Shown here: positions 6,150-13,677 of the stretch, piece after piece
Layout: each line of letters begins with the position of its first letter
Numbering within the stretch: position 1 is the first letter of the stretch
Source: Phycisphaerales bacterium
GTDB taxonomy: Bacteria; Planctomycetota; Phycisphaerae; Phycisphaerales; SM1A02
Length of the DNA stretch: 22,730 nucleotides
NCBI GenBank assembly: GCA_022447165.1
Contig: JAKVBR010000005.1
Coordinates: 1 to 22,730 of the forward strand
Direction of reading: 5' to 3'
Program-made: the position numbers and the translations under genes
Notes under the pieces: generated by a model
The model's input: the letters and a program-made list of their open reading frames with translations, nothing else
What the model was told of the DNA's origin: nothing
The model's database searches: none

Positions 6150-7763
6150 ATGTCGACGACTCATACAACTGATGCTGATGCTGTATCCCTTTCTGGATAC
6201 ATCATTGACCCGCTTTATCAGCCCAAAGACGGCAAAATCGACCCTGAAATAGGCATTCCGGGCCAGTTTCCGTACACACGGGGTGTTCACGAAACCATGT
6301 ATCGCTCACGATTATGGACGATGCGTCAGTTCGCAGGGTTCGGGTCAGCAGAAGATACGAATGCCAGATTCAAGTACCTCCTTGAAAACGCAAAGGGCAC
6401 AAAAACCAACACAGGGCTGTCAACTGCCTTTGACTTGCCAACCCTCATGGGCCGAGACAGTAACGATCCGCTCTCAGCAGGTGAAGTCGGACGGTGCGGT
6501 GTTGCCATCGACACCATCGATGATATGCACCGCTTGTACGCAGATATCCCCGTTGGTGAAGTGACCGTGAGTCAAACCATTAATGGCCCTGCTTGCGTCA
6601 TTTGGGCAATGTACCTTGCCATGGCAAAGGAACGAGACATTGATTGGAACTCGCTCGGTGGCACATTACAGAATGACATTCTCAAAGAATTCCACTCTCA
6701 AAACGAATTCATCTATCCACCTGAGGCGTCCGTCAAACTTGTCGTTGATACGATTGAATTCGCAACGCAATATACGAAACGATGGAATAGCGTTTCCATT
6801 TCTGGGTACCACATACGTGAAGCCGGCTCAACGGCGACCCAAGAACTTGCATTCACACTGCGTGATGGCATGGAATATGTTGAGGCATGCATGAAGCGTG
6901 GACTCGATGTAGATGCCTTCGCCCCACGCCTTTCATTCTTCTTCAATTCACATAACGAATTCTTTGAAGAGATTTGCAAATTGAGGGCCGCTCGAAGAAT
7001 TTGGGCAACTGCGATGAAGGAACGGTATGGTGCAAAGAACGACCGTTCACTACTCATGCGGACGCACGTTCAAACTGCTGGCTGCTCTTTAACAGAACAA
7101 CAACCGCTGAACAATATTGTCCGCGTTGCTTATCAGGCAATGGCTGGTGTTCTTGGCGGTTGTCAAAGTTTACATACCGATTCAATGGATGAAACACTCG
7201 GTCTACCAACTGAAACTGCAGTGAGAGTCGCACTCAGAACGCAACAAATTCTGGCGCATGAAACAGGTGTTCACCGCACCGTTGACCCGCTTGCTGGTTC
7301 TTACTTTGTTGAGTCACTGACTGACCAAATGGAATCGGATGCCAATGGTCTCATCGATGAAATTGATGGTCTTGGCGGCGTTGTTGCAGGCATCCACAAG
7401 GGCTACTTCAGACGCTCAATCGCTGAAGCGTCATATCGGTTCGGCCAAGAGATGGAAGCGGGTGATCGAGTCATCGTCGGTGTCAACGCGTATGAAGACG
7501 GCAACAATGACACGCAAGTGGACATCTTGCAGATTCCACACACGGTTGAGTCAATACAGTGTGAACGATTAGACACGTTCCTTAAGGAACGAGATGATGA
7601 TGCTGCGATGAAAGCGCTCGATGCAATTCGTGATGCTGCGAGAAATGATGAGAATGTCATGTCTTCGCTCGTCGATGGCGCACTTGCTCGTTGCACCCTT
7701 GGTGAAATGGTTCAAGCGATGGCCGATGTCTTTGGTCGCTACAGCGGTGGACCAGAGTGGTAA
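6150..7763 (+). CDS. B12-dependent acyl-CoA mutase, large (substrate-binding) subunit; isobutyryl-CoA-mutase-like
   Basis: This is the TIM-barrel subunit of the methylmalonyl-CoA mutase superfamily, 537 residues, ending at VFGRYSGGPEW with no cobalamin-binding (DxHxxG) domain. A separate small subunit is therefore required and is not in this window. Conserved family segments include FPYTRGVHETMYRSRLWTMR (40-59), GLSTAFDLPTLMGRDS, TLQNDILKEF, ISGYHIREAG (active-site His221), APRLSFFF and TQSLHT-like GCQSLHTDSMDE. At the two positions that separate methylmalonyl- from isobutyryl-CoA mutase (Tyr89 and Arg207 in P. shermanii MutB) this protein has Phe61 and Gln184, the isobutyryl-CoA mutase pair. 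The start at 6150 is chosen over 6144 because of the TACAAT-N6-ATG arrangement. The real substrate (isobutyryl/butyryl-CoA or another branched acyl-CoA) is inferred. The stop lies 12 bases from hisS. Confidence 0.9.
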   Translation: MSTTHTTDADAVSLSGYIIDPLYQPKDGKIDPEIGIPGQFPYTRGVHETMYRSRLWTMRQFAGFGSAEDTNARFKYLLENAKGTKTNTGLSTAFDLPTLMGRDSNDPLSAGEVGRCGVAIDTIDDMHRLYADIPVGEVTVSQTINGPACVIWAMYLAMAKERDIDWNSLGGTLQNDILKEFHSQNEFIYPPEASVKLVVDTIEFATQYTKRWNSVSISGYHIREAGSTATQELAFTLRDGMEYVEACMKRGLDVDAFAPRLSFFFNSHNEFFEEICKLRAARRIWATAMKERYGAKNDRSLLMRTHVQTAGCSLTEQQPLNNIVRVAYQAMAGVLGGCQSLHTDSMDETLGLPTETAVRVALRTQQILAHETGVHRTVDPLAGSYFVESLTDQMESDANGLIDEIDGLGGVVAGIHKGYFRRSIAEASYRFGQEMEAGDRVIVGVNAYEDGNNDTQVDILQIPHTVESIQCERLDTFLKERDDDAAMKALDAIRDAARNDENVMSSLVDGALARCTLGEMVQAMADVFGRYSGGPEW

Positions 7764-7766
7764 ACT
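7761..7766 (+). promoter_or_regulatory. Possible -10 box (TAAACT) of hisS
   Basis: TAAACT overlaps the mutase stop codon and ends nine bases before the hisS GTG at 7776. No Shine-Dalgarno sequence precedes that GTG. This is weak evidence on its own and is listed because it repeats the arrangement seen at other genes here. Confidence 0.25.
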
Positions 7767-7775
7767 AACCACATC

Positions 7776-9017
7776 GTGACACACCAACACCCGAAAGGTA
7801 CGAGAGATTTTTTCCCTGCAGAGTTCGCTGCACTGCATCACATTGAAGATGCGTGGCGAACAGCATCGATTAACGCTGGCTTTGAAGAGATTGAAGGCCC
7901 TACCTTTGAACACCTCAACCTGTACACGGTAAAAAGCGGCGAAGGCATCGTCAGCGAACTATTCAGTTTCAAAAGAGCAGGCGGCGATGTCGATTATGCC
8001 CTCAGGCCAGAATTCACGCCGACACTCGCACGAATGGCCGCCGCAAAAGGTCGCTCCCTTTCACTGCCCACAAAGTGGTTTGGAATCCCAAGTCACTTCC
8101 GTGCGGAGCGCCCACAAAGAGGTCGTCTCCGCGAATTCAAGCAGTGGAATGTTGACTTACTTGGAATCGATGCTCCGTCTGCTGATGCAGAAATCATCGC
8201 AACTGCAGTGGCAGCACTTGCAACACTTGGCTTAACTAGTGATGACGTTGTGGTGCGTATCAGCCACCGTAGTGTTGTGACAAGCATGCTCCTTGAAGGC
8301 GGGCTCGACGAATCGCAACTCGACCAAGCCCTCGCACTGTTAGACAAAAAAGAAAAGATGGATGATGCCGCCTTTGCAACTAAGTTAGAAGAGGCTGGGT
8401 TACCTTCAAGTGCATTCGCACAGTTTGATGGCGACGCAGTCGTTTCACACCCTGGCCTTGACATTCTTCAAACTGAGTTAGAGCGATGGGGTGTCAGTGA
8501 TTGGTGCGCATTTGACTTTAGCATTGTGCGCGGCCTTGCGTATTACACCGGAATCGTTTTTGAAATCCACGAGCGAAGTGGTGCTGAACGAGCCATCGCT
8601 GGAGGTGGACGATATGACAAACTCATTGAAATGTTTGGTGGGCCATCATGCCCTGCCGTTGGATTTGGAATGGGAGATGTCGTGTTGTCGCTCGTCTTGA
8701 AAGACAAGGGATTGCTTGAAGATGGTGATACTTACCTGCCAACACCAGAAGTGTTTGTCGTCAGCGCATCAGATGAAGGCGATGCACTTCTTCCGAGCAT
8801 CGTCGCATCGCTACGAACCAGTGGAATCCATGCAAGGCAGTCGTACAAAGCAACTCGAAATGTAGGCAAGTTGGTAACCGAAGCCACAAAAGCAAAAGCG
8901 AAACATGTCATCATTCTTGGCGGCGAACTTGAACAAGGGAATGTGGTGATCAAGAACCTTGAGAGTGGCAAGCAGATTGAACTCGCACTTGATGCCGTTG
9001 TTGAACATTTTTCGTAA
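7776..9017 (+). CDS. hisS: Histidyl-tRNA synthetase
   Basis: This class II aminoacyl-tRNA synthetase charges tRNA-His; 413 residues, normal for the family. It opens with PKGTRDFFP. Motif 2 is FRAERPQRGRLREFKQ (108-123). The histidine-specific loops are VRGLAYYTG (251-259, with the catalytic Arg252) and GGGRYD (276-281), and motif 3 is GFGMGDVVL (296-304). The anticodon-binding domain spans about 324-413. The start is GTG at 7776, just after the mutase stop, since no ATG upstream keeps the N-terminal motif. Its TAA overlaps the mqnB ATG by one base (TAATG), so the two are probably translated from one message. The cause of that pairing is not evident. Confidence 0.95.
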   Translation: MTHQHPKGTRDFFPAEFAALHHIEDAWRTASINAGFEEIEGPTFEHLNLYTVKSGEGIVSELFSFKRAGGDVDYALRPEFTPTLARMAAAKGRSLSLPTKWFGIPSHFRAERPQRGRLREFKQWNVDLLGIDAPSADAEIIATAVAALATLGLTSDDVVVRISHRSVVTSMLLEGGLDESQLDQALALLDKKEKMDDAAFATKLEEAGLPSSAFAQFDGDAVVSHPGLDILQTELERWGVSDWCAFDFSIVRGLAYYTGIVFEIHERSGAERAIAGGGRYDKLIEMFGGPSCPAVGFGMGDVVLSLVLKDKGLLEDGDTYLPTPEVFVVSASDEGDALLPSIVASLRTSGIHARQSYKATRNVGKLVTEATKAKAKHVIILGGELEQGNVVIKNLESGKQIELALDAVVEHFS

Positions 9018-9661
9018 TGGCTCGGCGCATACTCATCATGACTGCAGTTGATGCAGAAGAAGCCGCAATAGGGAAACCACGGGGCACATTTGTAGTTGCA
9101 GGAGGAATTGGACGTACCAATGCCGCTGCATCAACGGTGTCAGCACTGCTGAGCGATGGTCCTTTCCATTGGATTGTGAACATCGGTGTTGCTGGGGCAT
9201 GTAAAGAGAGTGGACTTTCGATTGGTGATGTTGTTGTAGGCAGCGAAAGTGTGTACATGGAAGAGGGCTTACAAACCCCTGGGGGGTTCCAATCCATCGA
9301 CGCAATGGGGTTTTCGCTCGGAAAGTTTGAAGGCAATCGAGTGCCTGCTGACTCGTGGATGCTTGAACAATTAGAAGGTCTTGGAACGATTGGGGCAATC
9401 GCAACAGTCGCAACATGTAGCGGAACAGACGAACTTGCTCAACAAGTGTATGAGCGTACCGGTGCTATTGCAGAAGCGATGGAAGGTGCCGCCGTTTTAC
9501 ATGTTGCTAAACAAATGAACACCCCTGCAATTGAGATTCGCGTCATTTCAAACACCACGGGCAATCGCGATGAGCAAGAATGGGATTTACAACTTGCGTT
9601 ACAAAAAATTAGCGAAGTCACCGAGCAGGCGATTCAATCATTATGGAACACGAGCGAATAG
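9017..9661 (+). CDS. mqnB: Futalosine hydrolase (MTA/SAH nucleosidase superfamily)
   Basis: This is a 214-residue nucleoside phosphorylase-fold hydrolase. It is expected to cleave futalosine to dehypoxanthine futalosine and hypoxanthine in the futalosine route to menaquinone. The family features are GIGRTNAA (30-37), NIGVAGA (55-61), and EAMEGAA (153-159), whose Met-Glu contacts the ribose. ISNTTGNRDEQEWDL (177-191) follows, where the catalytic Asp185 sits in an SN-x-x-G-x-RD pattern. The GNRD-x-x-x-WDL ending is what separates futalosine hydrolases from MTA/SAH nucleosidases. It overlaps hisS by one base. The other menaquinone genes are not in this window, so the pathway assignment rests on the subfamily motif. 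MTA/SAH nucleosidase activity is the main alternative. Confidence 0.8.
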   Translation: MARRILIMTAVDAEEAAIGKPRGTFVVAGGIGRTNAAASTVSALLSDGPFHWIVNIGVAGACKESGLSIGDVVVGSESVYMEEGLQTPGGFQSIDAMGFSLGKFEGNRVPADSWMLEQLEGLGTIGAIATVATCSGTDELAQQVYERTGAIAEAMEGAAVLHVAKQMNTPAIEIRVISNTTGNRDEQEWDLQLALQKISEVTEQAIQSLWNTSE

Positions 9662-9674
9662 CTCGACCTTCCTT

Positions 9675-9680
9675 TAAGAT
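9675..9680 (+). promoter_or_regulatory. Possible -10 box (TAAGAT) of the DUF456 gene
   Basis: TAAGAT ends eight bases before the ATG at 9689, with no Shine-Dalgarno sequence between. It lies in the 27-base gap after mqnB. There is no -35 match. Confidence 0.25.
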
Positions 9681-9688
9681 AGACACAC

Positions 9689-10231
9689 ATGGACTGGATG
9701 ACCATCATCATATTTTCAATCTACATGCTCTTTGCAGCAGTGTGTGTGTTTGTCACGCTCGTGGGTTTGCCTGGCGGTTGGATTATGGTGACGGGCGCAG
9801 TTGCAATTGAACTCAGTGACACCCTCTGGGGTGGTAACGATACGTGGGGTTGGCTAACCATTGGCATCTGCCTCGGCCTCATGATTGTTGGTGAGATTAT
9901 TGAACTTGTTGCAAGTGGACTCGGATCAAAGGTTGGCGGTGGTTCTAACCGCGCAATGTTTGGCGCTATTGTTGGTAGCGTCGTCGGTGCAATACTCGGT
10001 ACACCGCTGATTCCAATTCCACTCATCGGTACTTTGATTGGCGCAGTGCTTGGTGCATTCATTGGCACAGTGCTCGTTGAACTTACGCACAAAGAACCCC
10101 CTGAGATGAGCCAAATTGCAAAATCAGCAACTGGCGCAACAATTGGTCGCATCCTCGGTGTGCTTGGCAAAACAGGCGTTGCATCAATCGTCTGGTGCGT
10201 ACTCCTCATTTCGCCATTTGTTGGCGGTTAA
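9689..10231 (+). CDS. DUF456 family integral membrane protein
   Basis: This is a 180-residue, Gly/Ile/Leu-rich inner-membrane protein with about five hydrophobic segments. They lie near residues 4-28, 52-76, 87-110, 113-131 and 155-177. The GLPGGW motif at the end of the first segment, the acidic GEIIELVASGLGSKVGGGSNRAMFGAI stretch after the second, and the alternating Gly-rich helices (VGAILGTPLIPIPLIG) match the DUF456 family. The function of that family is unknown. The gene is downstream of mqnB with a 27-base gap and has its own possible -10 box. Its TAA shares the palindrome TTAA (10228-10231) with the stop of the convergent gspE gene. Confidence 0.85.
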   Translation: MDWMTIIIFSIYMLFAAVCVFVTLVGLPGGWIMVTGAVAIELSDTLWGGNDTWGWLTIGICLGLMIVGEIIELVASGLGSKVGGGSNRAMFGAIVGSVVGAILGTPLIPIPLIGTLIGAVLGAFIGTVLVELTHKEPPEMSQIAKSATGATIGRILGVLGKTGVASIVWCVLLISPFVGG

Positions 10232-11928
10232 TGTGTCAATCGATAGATTTCATCAATCGTGGTGAGCCCTTGGGCAACTTTCGCAAAACCATCTGCTTGC
10301 AGATTCACCATTCCACGTTCGATTGCTAGATTTCGAAATGCAGTGATTGATGGGTTTCCAGCAATTGCATCTCTAAGTTCATCATCCATGATGAGAAATT
10401 CATACAAACCAACTCGTCCTGCATAACCACTCCCGCGGCATGATGAACACCCCACTGCGTGTGGTATCTCTTTGCACGCATAACCCTTCAAGAGTTCTTT
10501 CTCTTGTGCACTTGGTTTTTTCATTTCTAAGCACTTTGAACAAACTTTGCGGGCAAGACGCTGAGCAAGCACTGCATTCACTGCAGATGCCACAAGAAAC
10601 GGTTCAATTCCGATGTTGATCAGCCGAGTCATCGAAGATGGCGCGTCGTTTGTATGCAATGTTGAAAGCACAAGGTGACCTGTCATCGCTGCTTGTATGG
10701 CAGTTGATGCTGTTTCATAATCGCGAATCTCACCAAGAAGCACAACATCAGGATCTTGACGAAGAAGCGCTCGAAGTGCTTTTGCGAACGTCATTTCAAT
10801 TTGCTCATGCACTTGAATTTGCGTTATACCATCAAGTTCATACTCAACTGGATCTTCAACAGTTGAAATGTTTAATCGTTCGCGATCCATCTCTTGAAGT
10901 GAGGAATAAAGCGTAGTTGTTTTACCACAGCCAGTTGGACCTGTTACAAGAATGATGCCGTGTGGATTTGAAATTTCGCTTTGCCAGCGTGCTAGCGTCT
11001 CTTCTTGGAATCCCAAATCACTTAAACCAATGCGTATGTTTTTATCATCAAGTAAACGGAGTACTACTTTTTCGCCTTTTGGCGTTGGTACTGTTGACAC
11101 ACGTAAATCAATAGGTCTGCCAAGGATGGTTGCGCGAATACGACCATCCTGAGGAATGCGTCTTTCAGCGATATCCAAATTCGCAAGGATTTTGATTCGG
11201 CTCACAATCGCATTGTGAATAGATTGGTCCGCATGCATGAGGTCATGTAAAACACCGTCAATCCGGTATCGCATGATAGAGTCGTCAGCCCGTGGTTCAA
11301 AGTGGATATCAGAAGCATTCTCACGCACCGCTGTTTCGATCATTGAACTCACTGTGCTTACAACAGGAGATGAGTCAGCATCTGCAGTCACGGACTTTAA
11401 ATCGAGGGATGACTCCATGCACTCTTCGGCAATGAATGTAGCATCGCTTTCAGGAATTTCATCACACTGCTTCTCTAAACATTCAAGTGCAATGCGAAGC
11501 GCGCGAGTGGTCACGAGGACTTGCTCAACTTGCTCGCCAATCACAAACATGAGGTCATCAACATGAAACAAGTCTTCAACCGTGCTTGCAGCAACCAAGA
11601 ATTTCCCATCACACTTCAATGGAATGACGCGGTGTTCACAGCACCAAGATAAACCAATCCGTTCAACGATTTCTATTGCAATGTCGTCATCTTCAAGTTG
11701 ATGGAACGCAAATCCAGACACTGAAGCAATGGCTTGTTGAGCTTTATGCTCATCAATGCCGGCATCTACAAGAAGGTCACAAAGCGACCGCCCTCTTGAA
11801 TTCCTTTGGAGTTGCTTGAATCGATTCTCAATATCAGGAGCAAACTCGCCTGAGTCATGCAGCATGTTGATGACTTTTTGAGCAAAGGATACTGTTGGCT
11901 GTTCAGTTACTGATTGAAGTGGTTTCAT
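10228..11928 (-). CDS. gspE: GspE/PilB-type secretion or pilus-assembly ATPase
   Basis: This hexameric cytoplasmic ATPase (566 residues) powers pseudopilus or type IV pilus extension. It has an N-terminal MshEN/GspE-N-like region (about 30-150), where SGFAFHQLED resembles the GspE N1 domain, then the N2 domain from ENASDIHFEP (203-212). The ATPase core follows. It has Walker A GPTGCGKTTT (330-339), the Asp box STVEDPVEY (355-363), Walker B DPDVVLLGEIRD (392-403) and the His box TGHLVLSTLHTNDA (416-429). A tetra-cysteine zinc site is made by C463, C466, C494 and C497, as in GspE/PilB and unlike retraction ATPases. The gene is last in the minus-strand pilM-N-O-P-like run and overlaps the preceding gene by four bases (ATGA). 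Whether the machine is a T2SS or a type IV pilus is not resolved: no secretin or pilin is in the window. Confidence 0.93.
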   Translation of the reverse strand: MKPLQSVTEQPTVSFAQKVINMLHDSGEFAPDIENRFKQLQRNSRGRSLCDLLVDAGIDEHKAQQAIASVSGFAFHQLEDDDIAIEIVERIGLSWCCEHRVIPLKCDGKFLVAASTVEDLFHVDDLMFVIGEQVEQVLVTTRALRIALECLEKQCDEIPESDATFIAEECMESSLDLKSVTADADSSPVVSTVSSMIETAVRENASDIHFEPRADDSIMRYRIDGVLHDLMHADQSIHNAIVSRIKILANLDIAERRIPQDGRIRATILGRPIDLRVSTVPTPKGEKVVLRLLDDKNIRIGLSDLGFQEETLARWQSEISNPHGIILVTGPTGCGKTTTLYSSLQEMDRERLNISTVEDPVEYELDGITQIQVHEQIEMTFAKALRALLRQDPDVVLLGEIRDYETASTAIQAAMTGHLVLSTLHTNDAPSSMTRLINIGIEPFLVASAVNAVLAQRLARKVCSKCLEMKKPSAQEKELLKGYACKEIPHAVGCSSCRGSGYAGRVGLYEFLIMDDELRDAIAGNPSITAFRNLAIERGMVNLQADGFAKVAQGLTTIDEIYRLTH

Positions 11929-12542
11929 TGGATGTAGCTTTCTGAGGCAAATTGCTCATAACCATCGAGATAGATTGTTCGCGTTGTCGCGACACCGTTC
12001 TTGTTTGGGATAGTAATGACAACTGAACTCGAATGAATCTCAGAAAGTTCAACTGTCAGGGAACCGCCTCTGAGCGAGATTTCATCGCCGATTTTGTAAA
12101 TTTGTCCATTAATGTTCGCAAGTGAACGCTTGCCTCGCATCACAGATTGAACCATGAGTTGATGAGCTGCGAACTCAGCATTTGCATCTGTGTCCGCCTC
12201 ATTGTTCCCCGCGTTCATGATTGGTTCAACTGCTTTTGGCTTTGAACCAAATGCGTGTAAGGCATGCAGTGGTCGTTGCCATAACTGGACATCGCCTGAC
12301 AATCGCGTCGTCATGTTGTCCGTTGAACGGCTTGTTTCATCAATGAGGCCTGCTGTTTTAGCAATCGCATCGACGCTGCAAATTTGATCCATGAGTGCTT
12401 TTGATTCTGCACTTTCTGAGGATTGGACTGCTGGGACGAATGAACGCATAAACATGAGTTCTGCGAAAAGCGCGATTGCTGCAATCGCTACGAATAACGT
12501 TGCACTGTTGTATTTATGTATGTATTGGAGAGTTGCGGTCAT
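11925..12542 (-). CDS. PilP/GspC-like inner-membrane assembly protein with HR-type domain
   Basis: This is a 205-residue bitopic protein. A short cytoplasmic start is followed by one transmembrane helix (about 14-33, SATLFVAIAAIALFAELMFM), then a low-complexity periplasmic linker rich in Ala, Asn and Asp (about 100-125). The C-terminal domain (about 127-195) reads VMRGKRSLANINGQIYKIGDE and SLTVELSEIHSSSVVI. That is the pattern of the beta-rich HR/PilP domain, which typically links the inner-membrane platform to the secretin. It lies between pilO and gspE, where pilP or gspC would be expected. An AGAGGAG-type Shine-Dalgarno sequence lies eight bases before the ATG, which overlaps the pilO stop by one base (TAATG). 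Identity as PilP versus GspC/GspB is not settled. Confidence 0.6.
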   Translation of the reverse strand: MTATLQYIHKYNSATLFVAIAAIALFAELMFMRSFVPAVQSSESAESKALMDQICSVDAIAKTAGLIDETSRSTDNMTTRLSGDVQLWQRPLHALHAFGSKPKAVEPIMNAGNNEADTDANAEFAAHQLMVQSVMRGKRSLANINGQIYKIGDEISLRGGSLTVELSEIHSSSVVITIPNKNGVATTRTIYLDGYEQFASESYIQ

Positions 12543-13078
12543 TATTCTTGCTCCTCTTGACGATGAAAGATGAGATGAATCACGAACCGTACATCTAAAC
12601 GGTTTACCGATTCTCGGTGGATTGCCATACGCTCGATGCGTGACAATCGATTCATTTGCTCGAGTGATTGAATGAAAGCATAGACACTTTCAAAACTACC
12701 AGCGACACTTAAGTCAATTGGCATGATTCCGTATTCACCACTCTCTTTCGATCCAGAAGTTGTGACTGACTTCATTGTTAACGCATGTGCTTGAGCAATG
12801 TCAGAAACTTGCTCAAGCCAATCTTCTGCTTCTGGTGTTTCTGGAATGCTCTTCAATGCTGTTTCCGTTGCTTCCTCAATATCGCTTACCATCGAAATCA
12901 TGTCGCGGTACTGTCCATTGAGTTCTGGAAAATTTGCAAGTCGACTTGTATGAACCCTTATTTCACTTGCTGTTTCAGCGACTGCACTGTTGATTGGCTT
13001 GTATGCCATCACCCAAGCAGCCATTGGGACGGATGCAAGAAGTACAAGTAAGGAAATGTAACGCTTTGGTATCGTCAT
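12542..13078 (-). CDS. pilO: PilO-type (GspM-like) inner-membrane assembly protein
   Basis: This is a 178-residue bitopic protein. The N-terminal transmembrane segment covers about residues 7-26 (YISLLVLLASVPMAAWVMAY). A helical, coiled-coil-prone region follows at about 32-95. The C-terminal ferredoxin-like domain contains the PilO signature YGIMPIDLSVAGSFESVYAF, then IQSLEQMNRLSRIERMAI. In the family this domain forms heterodimers with PilN below the secretin. The order pilM-pilN-pilO supports the call. A GGAGGT Shine-Dalgarno sequence lies six bases before the ATG, which overlaps the pilN stop (ATGA). Confidence 0.8.
   Translation of the reverse strand: MTIPKRYISLLVLLASVPMAAWVMAYKPINSAVAETASEIRVHTSRLANFPELNGQYRDMISMVSDIEEATETALKSIPETPEAEDWLEQVSDIAQAHALTMKSVTTSGSKESGEYGIMPIDLSVAGSFESVYAFIQSLEQMNRLSRIERMAIHRESVNRLDVRFVIHLIFHRQEEQE
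12551..12557 (-). promoter_or_regulatory. Shine-Dalgarno sequence of the PilP/GspC-like gene
   Basis: The minus strand reads AGAGGAG, then eight bases, then the ATG at 12542. It fixes this start inside the pilO coding end. Confidence 0.6.
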
Positions 13079-13677
13079 TCTGACACCTCCATTGATAGGG
13101 ATGCCCCTCTACTGACTTCCATGTGAATTGCAAACTGTCTTTGTGAATCGACTCGAGTTTCTTGTGCATACTGAAGCGATACATTTTCAAAGAATGGTGA
13201 TACCGAAAGTGATTCGATATATGCTGAAATGATGCTGTCATGTTGTGCGATTCCTAGAAGCGTGATGAACTCAGTAACATGTACCACATCGTCTTTCATC
13301 ACTCGCCTACGAGTTTCTAATCGAATGTCATCGAGTATGGATTCTTCTGGTAGCAACTGTGTCATTTCGCAGAGCAAAATTGAACGCGGAGTCCCATCAA
13401 GGTGTTCCTCGATTGCTTTTGCTTTTTCAACAGCGTCTTTCAATTCTTTTTGGACTTTGACATATTCATGAACGCGATGCTGAGCGTCATTCCATTGCTT
13501 AGTAACTTCCATGCTGTCTTCTGCGACACTTCGCCAGTTACCCATGCTCACAACGAATGCTCCAACAGTCGCAACTGAGATAAGAACGACAAACAAAATT
13601 CCAAACTTCACAACACGCTGATCTGTTCGAGCAACATGCCATGACTTTGGAAGAAAATCATCAAATGGATGTGTCAT
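13075..13677 (-). CDS. pilN: PilN-type inner-membrane assembly protein
   Basis: This is a 200-residue bitopic protein. The cytoplasmic start MTHPFDDFLPKSW would contain the segment that docks into PilM. A transmembrane helix follows (about 24-45, KFGILFVVLISVATVGAFVV), then a coiled coil (about 50-93). The periplasmic domain begins at LLCEMTQLLPEESILDDIRL, the usual PilN 'LP..v.L..i' element, and continues to about 190. The frame is open upstream to 13743. I choose 13677 because a perfect AGGAGG lies four bases before it and because it makes an ATGA overlap with the pilM stop. The protein should pair with PilO in the periplasm. Confidence 0.82.
   Translation of the reverse strand: MTHPFDDFLPKSWHVARTDQRVVKFGILFVVLISVATVGAFVVSMGNWRSVAEDSMEVTKQWNDAQHRVHEYVKVQKELKDAVEKAKAIEEHLDGTPRSILLCEMTQLLPEESILDDIRLETRRRVMKDDVVHVTEFITLLGIAQHDSIISAYIESLSVSPFFENVSLQYAQETRVDSQRQFAIHMEVSRGASLSMEVSE
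13085..13090 (-). promoter_or_regulatory. Shine-Dalgarno sequence of pilO
   Basis: The minus strand reads GGAGGT, then six bases, then the ATG at 13078. This is a near-ideal match lying within the end of pilN. Confidence 0.7.
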
